From Salipiger abyssi (GTDB lineage Bacteria > Pseudomonadota > Alphaproteobacteria > Rhodobacterales > Rhodobacteraceae): a DNA stretch of 64,000 nucleotides. The translations under genes and the position numbers were made by a program. Location: positions 186,001-250,000 of the forward strand of contig NZ_CP015091.1 in assembly GCF_001975705.1 (NCBI RefSeq), read 5' to 3'. Under the pieces are notes generated by a model. It saw only the letters and a list, made by a program, of their open reading frames with translations. It had not been told where the DNA came from and did not search any database. Shown one piece after another: positions 44,141-53,256 of this stretch (position 1 is the stretch's first letter; each line of letters starts with the position of its first letter).

Positions 44141-45103
44141 TCATGGGATGAGAACGACCTTCCCGAAGGGGCGGCTCTGCTCCATGTAACGGTGCGCCGC
44201 CGCCGCCTCTTTCAGCGCGAATTGCCTTTCGATGGGCATCGCGAATGTGCCCGCCGCGACATCGGCGATCAGCCCCGAGATGCGCGCGCGGATCTCGGGC
44301 AGATGCATGCGCTTGCCGAACATCAGCCCGGTGACGCAAAGGCCCCCCTGACGGATCGCCGCCGGGTCGAGCACCGGCTGCTCGCCGCTGGCAAAGCCGA
44401 TCAGCACGAGCCGCCCGCGCGGACGCAGCGCGGCGACGAGTTCCGGGAATTTCGGCCCGCCGACGAGATCGAGCGCCAGATCCGCGCCCGCCCCGCCGGT
44501 GACGGTCATGACCGCCCCGCGAATATCGCTTTCCCGGCCATTAAACCCGTGATCGAGCCCCAGTGCGGCGAGCCGGCGGATCTTGTCCTCCGACGAGGCC
44601 GTTCCGATGACCGTTGCCCCGGCCTGTTTCGCAAGCTGGACGAGCGCGATGCCGACCCCGCCAGTCGCGCCATGGATGAGCACGGTTTCCCCTGCGCCCA
44701 GCCCGCCGAATTCGAACAGCGCGTCATGCGCGGTGCCGAAAGCCACCGGCACGGTCGCGGCGGTGGCCAGGTCGAGCCCGTCGGGCACCGGATAGGCAAA
44801 ATGCTCCGGCACCACGAAGCGCTCCGCATGCGACCCCGACCAGTTGAACCCGACAACCCGGTCGCCCACCTTCACAGAGCGCACCTCCGCGCCGACTTCG
44901 GACACGATCCCCGCGGCCTGATAGCCGGGGACATGAAGCGCGCCCGCGACCGGGGTGATCCGGCGATGCAGCAGGTCTCCGCCCTCGATGCTGATGGCGC
45001 GGACGTCGATTGCGATCTCCGTTGCGCCGCAGGCCGGGTCATCGACCTCACCGTAATTCAGAACCTCCGGCCCGCCGTTTTCCGAGTAGAATGCTGCTTT
45101 CAT
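44141..45103 (-). CDS. Zinc-free quinone oxidoreductase/enoyl reductase-like MDR protein
   Basis: A 320-residue medium-chain reductase beginning MKAAFYSENGGPEVL, with the NADPH turn LIHGATGGVGIALVQLA and no zinc ligands. It is only distantly like the reductase at 34314. It probably reduces a quinone, enone or enoyl compound with NADPH. It is followed with a four-base overlap option by the PEBP gene. Confidence 0.9.
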   Translation of the reverse strand: MKAAFYSENGGPEVLNYGEVDDPACGATEIAIDVRAISIEGGDLLHRRITPVAGALHVPGYQAAGIVSEVGAEVRSVKVGDRVVGFNWSGSHAERFVVPEHFAYPVPDGLDLATAATVPVAFGTAHDALFEFGGLGAGETVLIHGATGGVGIALVQLAKQAGATVIGTASSEDKIRRLAALGLDHGFNGRESDIRGAVMTVTGGAGADLALDLVGGPKFPELVAALRPRGRLVLIGFASGEQPVLDPAAIRQGGLCVTGLMFGKRMHLPEIRARISGLIADVAAGTFAMPIERQFALKEAAAAHRYMEQSRPFGKVVLIP

Positions 45104-45600
45104 CTCATGCCCAATTCCGGGAGATACAGGTCAGCCCTTTCGCCGCGACCGTGTACAGACGGCCGGCGCAAGGCCGGTTTCGGCGCGCGGTGACGCCCGC
45201 GCGCTAATTTCCGATAACGCCAGTCAGCCGGGCTTTGGCCATGTGCCGCCAAGCACCCGGCAGATCCGCCGTCGCATGGGAACCTCTGTCGCCTGCGCGC
45301 AGGCGCGGCCCGCCGGGCGGCGCGGTTCCATCGTCTGATTTTGGACCATCCGATTTCCTCCTCCCGAATGCAGGCTGGCACCATCGCCGGGACCGCCCTT
45401 CCCGGGCGCAAACACCGAAACCGGCCAGCCTGAGGACAGGGTAACGGCGAAGCCTTCTGTTTCTCAAATTGATTTATCGGGCGTCGAAAATCATGCTGGT
45501 GAATAATAAGGGGCTGCGCGCGATCCGCGGGCGCCGCCCTCACGACACTTCGCGCAGAACAAGCATCCGAAATATAAGAAAATGCCTAGGATTTCCCGCC
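45104..45600. other. Intergenic region upstream of the reductase gene
   Basis: About 500 bases without a recognised gene apart from a possible 41-codon frame at 45224-45349. It must contain the promoter of the reductase/PEBP operon and lies downstream of the LysR gene. I see no strong dyad. Confidence 0.5.
45224..45349 (-). CDS. Possible 41-residue small protein
   Basis: GGAGGAAATCGG precedes an ATG encoding MVQNQTMEPRRPAGRAC and ending RRICRVLGGTWPKPG. It is Arg/Pro rich with no known domain. It is one of three small frames with a GGGAGGA-type ribosome site placed before genes of this cluster. It may be a leader or chance. Confidence 0.25.
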   Translation of the reverse strand: MVQNQTMEPRRPAGRACAQATEVPMRRRICRVLGGTWPKPG

Positions 45601-46557
45601 CTAGCCGGCGTCCTGCGCATCCCTGACGTTCCAGAACGCCGCCGGACGCGCGAGAATCTGTTCGCGCATCCAGCAATGACCTTTGTCCAGTTGCTGTCGC
45701 TTGTGCCAGAACAGCAGGATTTTCAGCGTCTCCGTCTCGAATGGCAGGCGGGCATGAACGAGACCCGCCTTTTCCCGGTTGGGCGGTATGGCGGCGTCCG
45801 GGGCCGTGGCGACAAGGGTCGTCCCCGGGAGGATCTCCGACAGCACCGAGGCATGCGGCAGCGTCAGCGCGATTCGCCGTCTGGCGTCACGCTGCGTCAG
45901 CGCCGCATCGACCGGGTGACGGTGCGCCGGGGTGGCCCGCGTCAGCACATTGACGTGGCGCTGTGCGATATAGAGATCATAGGGAATGGTATCGCCATCG
46001 CGGATCCCCAGCATCTCGGCATGGCGCGCGCAGAGCAGAACCGAATATCGGCAACTGGCGATGTGCTCCCGGATGAACCGCTCGGAGATATCGAGCCGTC
46101 CGATGGCAAAATCCGCATGACCGAATTCGAGCAGGTTCTCGTATTCCTCCAGCGGCGCTTCGAACACGTTGACGGTGATATTCGGGGCCTCTTTCTCGAG
46201 CACCTTCATCAGCGGGCCGATATAGGTTTCCTCCCCGAGATCGGTGGCGAGAATGGTGAAGGACCGAAGGGATTCGGCCGGATCGAAAGCCGATCCATGG
46301 GCAATCGAGGTCTGGATCCGTTGCAGCCCGAGCTGCACCGGCCCGGCAATCAGCTGCGCAAGCTCGGTCGGCTCCATCCCGTTGCGGGTGCGCACGAAGA
46401 TCTGGTCGCCCAGGGTCTGCCGCAGCCGGTTCAGCGCGTTCGACACGGCGGGCTGCGACATATTGAGATGCTCGGCGGCCAGGGAAACGCTGCGCGCCCG
46501 ATGGATCGCATCGAACACTTTCAGAAGGTTGAGGTCCAGGTTGTTCAGCCCCTGCAT
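45601..46557 (-). CDS. LysR-family regulator (NodD/LinR-like group)
   Basis: A 318-residue LysR regulator starting MQGLNNLDLNLLKVFDAI, the pattern of the NodD/NahR/LinR group, which often senses aromatic or lipophilic ligands. The helix-turn-helix is SVSLAAEHLNMSQPAVSNAL. GGAGG precedes this ATG; an upstream in-frame ATG lacks one. It sits between the reductase operon and the MaoC-thiolase operon on the same strand and might control either. Confidence 0.92.
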   Translation of the reverse strand: MQGLNNLDLNLLKVFDAIHRARSVSLAAEHLNMSQPAVSNALNRLRQTLGDQIFVRTRNGMEPTELAQLIAGPVQLGLQRIQTSIAHGSAFDPAESLRSFTILATDLGEETYIGPLMKVLEKEAPNITVNVFEAPLEEYENLLEFGHADFAIGRLDISERFIREHIASCRYSVLLCARHAEMLGIRDGDTIPYDLYIAQRHVNVLTRATPAHRHPVDAALTQRDARRRIALTLPHASVLSEILPGTTLVATAPDAAIPPNREKAGLVHARLPFETETLKILLFWHKRQQLDKGHCWMREQILARPAAFWNVRDAQDAG

Positions 46558-46583
46558 GACGCCTCCGGTATTCACGCTGGGAA

Positions 46584-46599
46584 TATTGCATCCCCAATA
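46584..46599. promoter_or_regulatory. Dyad TATTG-N6-CAATA upstream of LysR
   Basis: A perfect 5-base dyad 27 bases before the LysR start. It does not have the exact T-N11-A centring, so assignment to the regulator is weak. Confidence 0.3.
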
Positions 46600-46677
46600 A
46601 ATCAATCTGCATGGATTTGGAGTCCAGGCAAGATCGGACCGGGCAGCGCGGCTCCCGGTAGGGACCGCGACGGCGGA

Positions 46678-47526
46678 TCAGTCGCCGGCGCAGTTCCCGG
46701 TATCGGCAAATCGGATCTCGCCATTGTCCATCGCGACCCGGCCCCTGCAATGCGCCCGAAACGCGACACCCTCCGGCCTCTCCCAGATCTCCAGCAACAG
46801 GGTGTCGCCCGGATAGACCGGCGCGGTGAAGCGGGCGTCCATCATCCGGATAGACCGCTCGGGCCAGATCCGCATGAGCGTCCGGCAGACATGGCCATAG
46901 CTCGACAGCCCGTGCAGGATGGGCCGGTCGAACCCGGCCTGCCGGGCGAAGTCAGGGTCTATGTGCAGCGGGTTGTCGTCGCCCATCAGCCGGTAGATCG
47001 CCGCCGCATTCGGCGCGGTCGGCACGGGCAACACCCTGTCCGCCGGCCTCTCCGGCAGCGGCGCTGCTGCGGGCGGCGGCGCGCCCGGCCCACCGATGCC
47101 GCCATCGGCGCGGCAAAGCGCCCGCTGCGTCACCTTTGCGATGAGCGCTCCGCTCACAGCGTCGCGGATCTCGCGCGCGCTGATCACCAGCGCGCCGCGC
47201 CCCTCGCCCTTGTCGTGGATCGCCACGATGCGCGGCACCGCCGTGACATGGCCCGCCACCGGCAGCGGGCCAAAGAGTTCGATCCGCTCCGATCCGTGCA
47301 CCACATGCCGGGCGTCGAGATCGACCTCGGACCGGGCATACCAGTTGCCCGGATAGGCCAGCACCGTCGCCAGCGAAGGGATCGCCCGGAGCGACGGCTC
47401 ATAGACCAGATCCAGCTCCTCCGCGCCCGCACCGACCCCCAGCGCGTAGAGGATCGTGTCGCGGCTGTCATAGCGCTGCTCTATGACCTCAAACGACCGG
47501 GCCAGAAGACGGTCGTAACGGCTCAC
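46678..47526 (-). CDS. Two-domain MaoC-like enoyl-CoA hydratase
   Basis: A 282-residue protein with an N-terminal MaoC-like half (SRYDRLLARSFEVIEQ, RDTILYALGVGAGA) and a C-terminal hydratase-2 half carrying the catalytic motif MGDDNPLHIDPDFARQAGF, with the Asp and His of R-specific hydratases, then PILHGLSSYG. This layout is that of peroxisomal hydratase 2 and steroid side-chain hydratases. No ATG fits; GTG at 47526 gives the family start and overlaps a short ATG-initiated frame that begins at the previous stop. It is last in the beta-oxidation operon. Confidence 0.87.
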   Translation of the reverse strand: MSRYDRLLARSFEVIEQRYDSRDTILYALGVGAGAEELDLVYEPSLRAIPSLATVLAYPGNWYARSEVDLDARHVVHGSERIELFGPLPVAGHVTAVPRIVAIHDKGEGRGALVISAREIRDAVSGALIAKVTQRALCRADGGIGGPGAPPPAAAPLPERPADRVLPVPTAPNAAAIYRLMGDDNPLHIDPDFARQAGFDRPILHGLSSYGHVCRTLMRIWPERSIRMMDARFTAPVYPGDTLLLEIWERPEGVAFRAHCRGRVAMDNGEIRFADTGNCAGD

Positions 47527-47551
47527 GACAGGCTCTGCGGCATCGCCGCGC

Positions 47552-48322
47552 TCATGTCCCCGTCCAGGCCGGCGCCCGCTTCTCCGTAAAGGCCCGCGCG
47601 CCTTCCAGCGCGTCCTGCGAGGCAAAGATCTCCTCGAACAGCGCGTCGTTGACCGGCCAGGCGCGCGCTTCCGCCTCCAGCTCGAGATAGCGCGACAGCT
47701 CCAGTCCGGTGGCCACCGACCGGGGCGCGCTGGCGACGATCTCGGCGGCCAGCGCCATGGCGGCATCAAACGCCCCGCCCTCCTCGACCACGCGGTTCAG
47801 CAGACCGTAGCGCTCCGCCTCCTCGGCACCGAACAGGCCGCCGGTCAGCACCAGCTCCCGCGCCTTGACCGGCGGGATGCGCTGCGCCAGGCGGAACACC
47901 CCGCCCGCCGCCGCCAGCAGACCCAGCCGTGCCTCGGGCAGGCCGAATTTCGTGCCGCGCTCGGCAATCGCCATGTCGCAGGCCAGCATCACCTCGAGCC
48001 CGCCGGCCAGCGCCGCCCCCTGCACCGCCGCGATCACCGGCTTGGTTCTCGGCAGGCGCACGAAGCCGGCAAACCCGCCCTCACCGTCGAGAATTCCCGA
48101 GACATCGCGCGCCGCAAAGGCCTTGAGATCCATGCCCGCGCAGAACACCCGGCCCGCACCGCGCAGCACCGTGACCCGCAGCGCGTCATCGGCCTCGACC
48201 TGCTTCACCGCGTCGCGCAGCGCGGCAGAGACCGCCCCGTTCACGCAGTTGCGCTGCTCGGGCCGGTTCAGCGTGATGACCGCAACCGCGCCCTGCCGCT
48301 CCAGCGTCACGACATCTCCCAT
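47552..48322 (-). CDS. Enoyl-CoA hydratase/isomerase (crotonase family)
   Basis: A 256-residue crotonase-fold enzyme. Both catalytic glutamates of true hydratases are present, in AALAGGLEVMLACD and KFGLPEARLGLLAAAGG, and the oxyanion-hole segment is GAGRVFCAGMDLKAF. It would hydrate a trans-2-enoyl-CoA. The start chosen has GAGAGGA upstream; another ATG five codons earlier is possible. It follows the thiolase gene by 16 bases. Confidence 0.92.
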   Translation of the reverse strand: MGDVVTLERQGAVAVITLNRPEQRNCVNGAVSAALRDAVKQVEADDALRVTVLRGAGRVFCAGMDLKAFAARDVSGILDGEGGFAGFVRLPRTKPVIAAVQGAALAGGLEVMLACDMAIAERGTKFGLPEARLGLLAAAGGVFRLAQRIPPVKARELVLTGGLFGAEEAERYGLLNRVVEEGGAFDAAMALAAEIVASAPRSVATGLELSRYLELEAEARAWPVNDALFEEIFASQDALEGARAFTEKRAPAWTGT

Positions 48323-48338
48323 GGCATCCTCTCCCATC

Positions 48339-49499
48339 TTACAGTGCCTCGACAATCGTCACGTTCGCGGTGCCGCCGCCCTCGCACATGGTCTGCAACC
48401 CGTAGCGCTCGCCGCGTTTCCGCAGCGCATACACCAGCGTCGAGAGCAGCCGCGTGCCGCTGGCGCCCAGCGGATGACCGAGCGCGATGGCGCCGCCATG
48501 CGCATTGGTCCGCGCCGGATCGGCGTCGAGCTGCGCCATCCATGCAAGCGGGATCGGCGCGAAGGCCTCGTTCACCTCATAGAGCGCGATCTCCTCCAGC
48601 GTCAGGCCGGAGCGTTGCAGGGCGCGCTGCGTGGCGGTGATCGGCTCTTCCAGCATGATCACCGGATCGCCGGCGGTCACGCACATCTCCACCACCCGCG
48701 CGATCGGGGTCAGCCCATGCGCCTTGAGCGCCCGCTCGCTGACGATCAGCGCACCCGAGGCGCCGTCGCAGATCTGGCTGGCATTGGCGGCGCTCAGCAC
48801 GCCGCCCTCGGCCAGAAGATCGACGCCGCCGATGCTCTCGGCGGTGGCGTCAAAACGGATGCCCTCGTCATGGCGATGCGTGCCCTCGGCGATCTCCAGC
48901 GGCAGGATCTCGCGCTCGAAGGCGCCCGAGCGCGTGGCTTCCGCCGCGCGGCGATGGCTTTCGAGCGCGTAGGCATCGAGATCGTCGCGGCTCAGACCGT
49001 GCTTCTGCGCGATCATCTCGGCGCCCCTGAACTGGCTGAACTCGGTCACGCCATAGCGCTCGCGGATGCGCGGGCTCACCGGCCCCTCGCCGATGCCGGC
49101 CTTGGCCAGCACGGTCATGTCGGCAAACATCGGCACCCGGGTCATGCTCTCGACCCCTGCCGCGATGACGATGTCCTGCGCGCCGGATTTCACCGCCTGC
49201 GCGGCGAAATGCAGCGCCTGTTGCGAGCTGCCGCATTGCCGGTCGACGGTCACAGCCGGCACCGTATCGGGCAGGCGCGAGGCGAGCACCGCGTTGCGCC
49301 CGATATTGAACCCCTGCTCGCCTGCCTTGGTCACGCATCCCATGATCACGTCGTCGATGGCGGCAGGGTCGATCCCGGTGCGCTCGACCAGCGCGTTCAG
49401 TACCTCCCCGGCCATGTCGGCGGGATGCCAGCCAGAGAGCGCACCCTTTCGGCGCCCGCCGGGGGTGCGGAGGGTTTCAACGATATAGGCGTCCGACAT
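48339..49499 (-). CDS. Thiolase (acetyl-CoA acyltransferase)
   Basis: A 386-residue thiolase that splits 3-ketoacyl-CoA with CoA. The nucleophile Cys89 is in VDRQCGSSQQAL, the catalytic His in NAHGGAIALGHPLGASG and the second Cys in CEGGGTANVTIVE. It lies between two crotonase-family genes and, with the dehydrogenase upstream, completes a beta-oxidation spiral. Confidence 0.95.
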   Translation of the reverse strand: MSDAYIVETLRTPGGRRKGALSGWHPADMAGEVLNALVERTGIDPAAIDDVIMGCVTKAGEQGFNIGRNAVLASRLPDTVPAVTVDRQCGSSQQALHFAAQAVKSGAQDIVIAAGVESMTRVPMFADMTVLAKAGIGEGPVSPRIRERYGVTEFSQFRGAEMIAQKHGLSRDDLDAYALESHRRAAEATRSGAFEREILPLEIAEGTHRHDEGIRFDATAESIGGVDLLAEGGVLSAANASQICDGASGALIVSERALKAHGLTPIARVVEMCVTAGDPVIMLEEPITATQRALQRSGLTLEEIALYEVNEAFAPIPLAWMAQLDADPARTNAHGGAIALGHPLGASGTRLLSTLVYALRKRGERYGLQTMCEGGGTANVTIVEAL

Positions 49500-49541
49500 G
49501 CCGGGGCCCCTTTCTCGAATTCTGGGAATGTGCCCGGGCCC

Positions 49542-50303
49542 TCACGACCCGGACAGGAATGTCTCGATAGCCGCGCGACCCGCGGGGCGGGCGGCGGCGA
49601 GGCCGATATGCTCGGCCTCGTCCTCCAGATGGGCGCGCAGGCTTGCGCTGCGCCCGGCGCGCACCAGCCGCCGGGTCTGCGCCATCGCCCAAGGGTCGCC
49701 GCCGGCCAGCGCGGCAGCAACGCGGGCTGTCTCGTCTTCCAGCGCCTCACCCGCCATGACACGGGTCACCAGCCCGGCCTCCGCCGCCTCATGCGCCGTC
49801 AGTTTCTGCCCGGTTAGCAGCAGCTCCATCGCCCGCCGCTCGCCCATCAGCCGGGGCAGCAGCCAGCTCGACCCGCCATCCGGAGTCAGGTTCATCGCCG
49901 CATAGGCCGGCACGAATTTCGCCCGCTCGGCGGCAAGCACGATGTCGCCCGAGACGGCCAGCACCAGCCCCGCTCCCGCTGCCGTGCCCTGCACCGAGGT
50001 GACCAGCGGCTTCTCCATCTCGTCGATCAGGACCATGCTGCGGTGAAGCTCCCGCGCGATGGCGCCGACCCGGTCGCGCATCTCCTCGGGCTCGGTCCCG
50101 AAATCCGAAAGATCCCCGCCGCCGCAAAAGAGCTTGCCCGCGGCGCCAAGCACGATGACACGCACAGCCTCGTCTTCGCTTGCCGCGCTCAGCGCCGCGA
50201 AAAGCCCCTCGGCCAGCGCCATGTCGATGGCATTGCCCGCCTCCGGGCGGTTCAGCGTCAGCCAGGCGACGCCCTCGGCGATGCGCGTCTCGACCGCGCT
50301 CAT
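49542..50303 (-). CDS. Crotonase-family protein lacking hydratase glutamates (isomerase-like)
   Basis: A 253-residue crotonase-fold protein. The first hydratase Glu is replaced (GTAAGAGLVLAVSGD) and the second region reads AYAAMNLTPDGGSSWLLPRL, with Asp in the position used by PaaG-like isomerases. It is therefore more likely to shift or rearrange a double bond than to add water. Its start overlaps the HSD10-like gene stop (ATGA). Confidence 0.88.
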   Translation of the reverse strand: MSAVETRIAEGVAWLTLNRPEAGNAIDMALAEGLFAALSAASEDEAVRVIVLGAAGKLFCGGGDLSDFGTEPEEMRDRVGAIARELHRSMVLIDEMEKPLVTSVQGTAAGAGLVLAVSGDIVLAAERAKFVPAYAAMNLTPDGGSSWLLPRLMGERRAMELLLTGQKLTAHEAAEAGLVTRVMAGEALEDETARVAAALAGGDPWAMAQTRRLVRAGRSASLRAHLEDEAEHIGLAAARPAGRAAIETFLSGS

Positions 50304-51061
50304 TTCGGCCCCATCCGGATCGCCCCGTCGAGCCGGATCACTTCGCCGTTCAGCATCGGGTTGGCGATGATCGCCGCCGCCAGATCGGCGAATTCCGAGG
50401 GCTTGCCCAGACGCGACGGGAAGGGCACCTGCGCGCCCAGCGAGTCCTGCGCCTCCTGCGGCAGCGATTCCAGCATCGGCGTCAGGAAGATCCCCGGCGC
50501 GATGGTGTTCACCCGGATGCCGTAGCGCGCGAACTCGCGGGCAATCGGCAGCGCCATCGACGCCACGCCGCCCTTGGAGGCGGCATAGGCCGCCTGCCCG
50601 ATCTGGCCCTCGAAGGCAGCGACCGAGGCGGTGTTGACCACGACCCCGCGCTCTTCGCCGAGCGGGTCGGCTTTGTGCAGCCTTGCCGCGAATTGCGACA
50701 GCACGTTGAACGTGCCGATCAGGTTTACCTGAATGATCTTGGAAAAGGACGAGAGCGGCAGCGGTGCGCCCTCACGGTCGATCACCTTGGCCGGCGGGGC
50801 GATGCCGGCGCAGTTGACCAGCACGCGGGCGGTGCCAAAGGCCGCCTCCGCCGCATCCAGCGCCGCCGCGACCGAGGCCTCGTCGGTCACGTCCACCTTC
50901 TGGAAGCCACCGCCCAGCTCTGCCGCGACGGCCTCGCCCGCTTCGGCGTTCATGTCGAAGATGATCACCTTCGCGCCATCTGCCGTCAGCCGGCGCGCCA
51001 CCGCCGCGCCCAGCCCGGATGCGGCGCCCGTCACGATGGCGGTTATTCCCTTGGTCTCCAT
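50300..51061 (-). CDS. HSD10-like 3-hydroxyacyl-CoA dehydrogenase (SDR)
   Basis: A 253-residue SDR similar to human HSD17B10. NAD turn [11 protein letters not shown], the central [11 protein letters not shown], catalytic region [20 protein letters not shown] followed by Lys, and the ending [13 protein letters not shown]. It would oxidise an L-3-hydroxyacyl-CoA to the ketone. GGAGG precedes the ATG. It is the first gene of the operon that continues through isomerase, thiolase, hydratase and MaoC, and it faces the TetR gene. Confidence 0.93.
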   Translation of the reverse strand: METKGITAIVTGAASGLGAAVARRLTADGAKVIIFDMNAEAGEAVAAELGGGFQKVDVTDEASVAAALDAAEAAFGTARVLVNCAGIAPPAKVIDREGAPLPLSSFSKIIQVNLIGTFNVLSQFAARLHKADPLGEERGVVVNTASVAAFEGQIGQAAYAASKGGVASMALPIAREFARYGIRVNTIAPGIFLTPMLESLPQEAQDSLGAQVPFPSRLGKPSEFADLAAAIIANPMLNGEVIRLDGAIRMGPK

Positions 51062-51200
51062 GCGTCCTCCTTCGCGATGCCCCGGCCTGCGGCGGGGGAA
51101 ACATCCGCGCCATGTGTCTGTGAATTCGCGTCGCGCAGGCACCGCTCCTCACGGCAAAGGCTCCCGTCGCCGGCCTGCGCGTCCTCCTCTCGACAAACTG

Positions 51201-51216
51201 GTTACCCACGGGTAAC
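51201..51216. promoter_or_regulatory. TetR-type operator GTTACCC-N2-GGGTAAC
   Basis: A perfect 7-base dyad in the divergent gap between the HSD10-like gene and the TetR gene. A further half-site GGGTAA lies at 51229. It is the obvious candidate operator for the adjacent regulator. Confidence 0.7.
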
Positions 51217-51347
51217 ATCTTTAGTCAAGGGTAAAGAAATGCGCACAACCCGCGCTTCGGACATGGTTTCCGCATGTCGGTTGACCGCAAATGAGCCCTG
51301 TCGCTATGAAGGTGCCGAATGGATCGCATGCAGCCGGAACATCAGCC

Positions 51348-51971
51348 ATGACACGCCCGGCAGAGGTGAAATCGCCCTGGCTCTCGACGGCAGAGCGGGC
51401 GGCGGAACGTGAAACCAAACGCGAGGCCGTGCTGCGCACCGCCGTGCATTTCTTCAACACACGCGGCTTTCACTCCACCTCGCTCAACGATGTCGCCGCC
51501 GCGCTGGAGGTGACCAAGCCCACGATCTACCATTACTTTTCCAGCAAGGACGAGATCCTCTTCGAATGCGTCCGGCTTGGGTTAGAGGCGATCCGCGACG
51601 CGGGCGATCAGGCGCGGGAACGCGGGGGCAGCGGGCGCGACCAGCTCGAAGCGCTGATGCTGGAATACGCGCTGGTGATGACGCGGGATTTCGGCATCTG
51701 CGTCTCGCGCACCTCCGACGACCAGCTCGCGCCAGCCAGCCGCGACCGGTTCCGCGCGCTGAAGCGCGAGATCAACGACAGTCTTCAGGCGACCATCCAG
51801 GCCGGGATGGACGATGCCTCGCTGCGCCCGGGCGATGCCCGCATCGCCGCCTTCACCGTGGCCGGGGCGCTGAACTGGATTGCCCGCTGGTACAGGCCCG
51901 ACGGCGGCATGAGCGCCGAAGAGGTCACGCGCGGCGTGGTCCATACCCTGCTTTCAGGGCTGACCCCCTAG
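51348..51971 (+). CDS. TetR-family transcriptional regulator
   Basis: A 207-residue TetR regulator. The DNA-binding part contains STSLNDVAAALEVTKPTIYH followed by YFSSKDEILFECV, and the C-terminal helical domain would bind a ligand, probably an acyl-CoA given its neighbours. The start MTRPAEVKS is chosen by family fit; two in-frame ATGs upstream have no better ribosome site. It is divergent from the beta-oxidation operon and convergent with the D-glutamate cyclase-like gene. Confidence 0.9.
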   Translation: MTRPAEVKSPWLSTAERAAERETKREAVLRTAVHFFNTRGFHSTSLNDVAAALEVTKPTIYHYFSSKDEILFECVRLGLEAIRDAGDQARERGGSGRDQLEALMLEYALVMTRDFGICVSRTSDDQLAPASRDRFRALKREINDSLQATIQAGMDDASLRPGDARIAAFTVAGALNWIARWYRPDGGMSAEEVTRGVVHTLLSGLTP

Positions 51972-52107
51972 CCCGTGCTACGCCCATCACAGGGCCGGTT
52001 CGGGATAGCCTTGTCGCGGCGCTCCGACACACGCCGGTCGAAAAAAGACGCTGCGCCCCGTCAGCAAAGACAGCGGGCGCAGGCCAGAGGCGATCTGCCG
52101 GTCTGGA

Positions 52108-53256
52108 TCAGTCAGACAGGCCAGCGAAATACGCGGCCTCCTTGCGGGCGAGGTGATCGGCCCAGAGCGCGACGGTGGTGTTGGGATCGTGCCGCTCCGC
52201 CCATTTCTTCGGGATCTGGAGCGGGTTCTGCGGGTTCATGCGCCCGAGCCGCAGCAGGACCATCTGCCGGAGCAGCTCCAGAATCGCTTCCGAGCAGACC
52301 GGCGGGGTGCCGTCGGTCCAGCCATTGGCGAGCCCCGTCGCCGGGTCGATGAAGCCCAGCGAGGCGGCGGTGCCGGTCAGGCGGCGCTCCTCCTCCAGGC
52401 TGTGGATCGCCTCGGGCATGTGCAGCGCCGCCGCGATGGTCGCGCCGATGGCATAGGCGCCCCAGTTGGCGATGGCGGCAACCACCAGAAGATCGGTCTC
52501 GACCGGCGTGCCGATCACGTCGCCGGTGGGCACCACCCGCAGGATGTCGTCGAGGATGGCGCCCATCCCCACCTCATTGCCGCCGTCGCCGATGCCGATG
52601 GTCAGGATGCCGCGCGAGCGGGCCTCGGCAAAGACATGGTCCACCTTGCCCACGGTGTCGGTGACGTCGAGCCCCTTGCCGGTGTGATACCGCCCGCGCG
52701 GACAGGGGGCGGGCTTTTCGATCGCGATCATCGCCGCAGGCGCACACTCGGCGCACAGGCGCTCGGCCTCGGCCTTTGCTCGCTCGTGGTCGATGGGCAG
52801 CGGCATGACCGCCGCCTTGAACGGGGTGGTGCGCGCCAGCTCGTAATCCAGCACCTCGAGCCCGAGCGACGCGGCAAGCCCCGCCATGCGCTCCATATTG
52901 GCCACTTCGGTCAGAAAGACCGGCGTGATGTCGAGCGTCACGCAGAGCATCCGCGCCAGCGCCACGCATCCCAGTGGGCCGTCCATCTCGTCGATCATCG
53001 AGGGCGGATCGAAGAAGCCGGTGCAGAACACCACCGTGTCGCGTGGCTTGATGCGGTCGAGCAGCTCCTTCGCGGCGCTGTAGATCAGCGGCTCGGCCCG
53101 GCCGGCGCGGGCGGCGTCATAGAGCTCACGGGTGATGTTGGCGCCGGTCAGCTCGGCGCTGCCGCCGGACATGAAGACCTGCACGGAAACCAGCCGGTCG
53201 GCGGAATCCGCCACGGCATAAGCAAGGTCGAGATCCGGGGTGAAGGTATCGGTCAT
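52108..53256 (-). CDS. D-glutamate cyclase-like (DUF4392) protein
   Basis: A 382-residue protein with the hallmark GIGDGGNEVGMGAILDD and, before it, PCPRGRYHTGKGLDVTD, the pattern of the DUF4392/glutamate cyclase domain found in mammalian DGLUCY, which converts D-glutamate to 5-oxo-D-proline. There is no mitochondrial-type extra domain here. The start overlaps the stop of the racemase-like gene (ATGA). It ends the operon that begins with the TRAP genes. Function on D-glutamate is inferred from the family only; a related cyclic or open acid is possible. Confidence 0.75.
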   Translation of the reverse strand: MTDTFTPDLDLAYAVADSADRLVSVQVFMSGGSAELTGANITRELYDAARAGRAEPLIYSAAKELLDRIKPRDTVVFCTGFFDPPSMIDEMDGPLGCVALARMLCVTLDITPVFLTEVANMERMAGLAASLGLEVLDYELARTTPFKAAVMPLPIDHERAKAEAERLCAECAPAAMIAIEKPAPCPRGRYHTGKGLDVTDTVGKVDHVFAEARSRGILTIGIGDGGNEVGMGAILDDILRVVPTGDVIGTPVETDLLVVAAIANWGAYAIGATIAAALHMPEAIHSLEEERRLTGTAASLGFIDPATGLANGWTDGTPPVCSEAILELLRQMVLLRLGRMNPQNPLQIPKKWAERHDPNTTVALWADHLARKEAAYFAGLSD

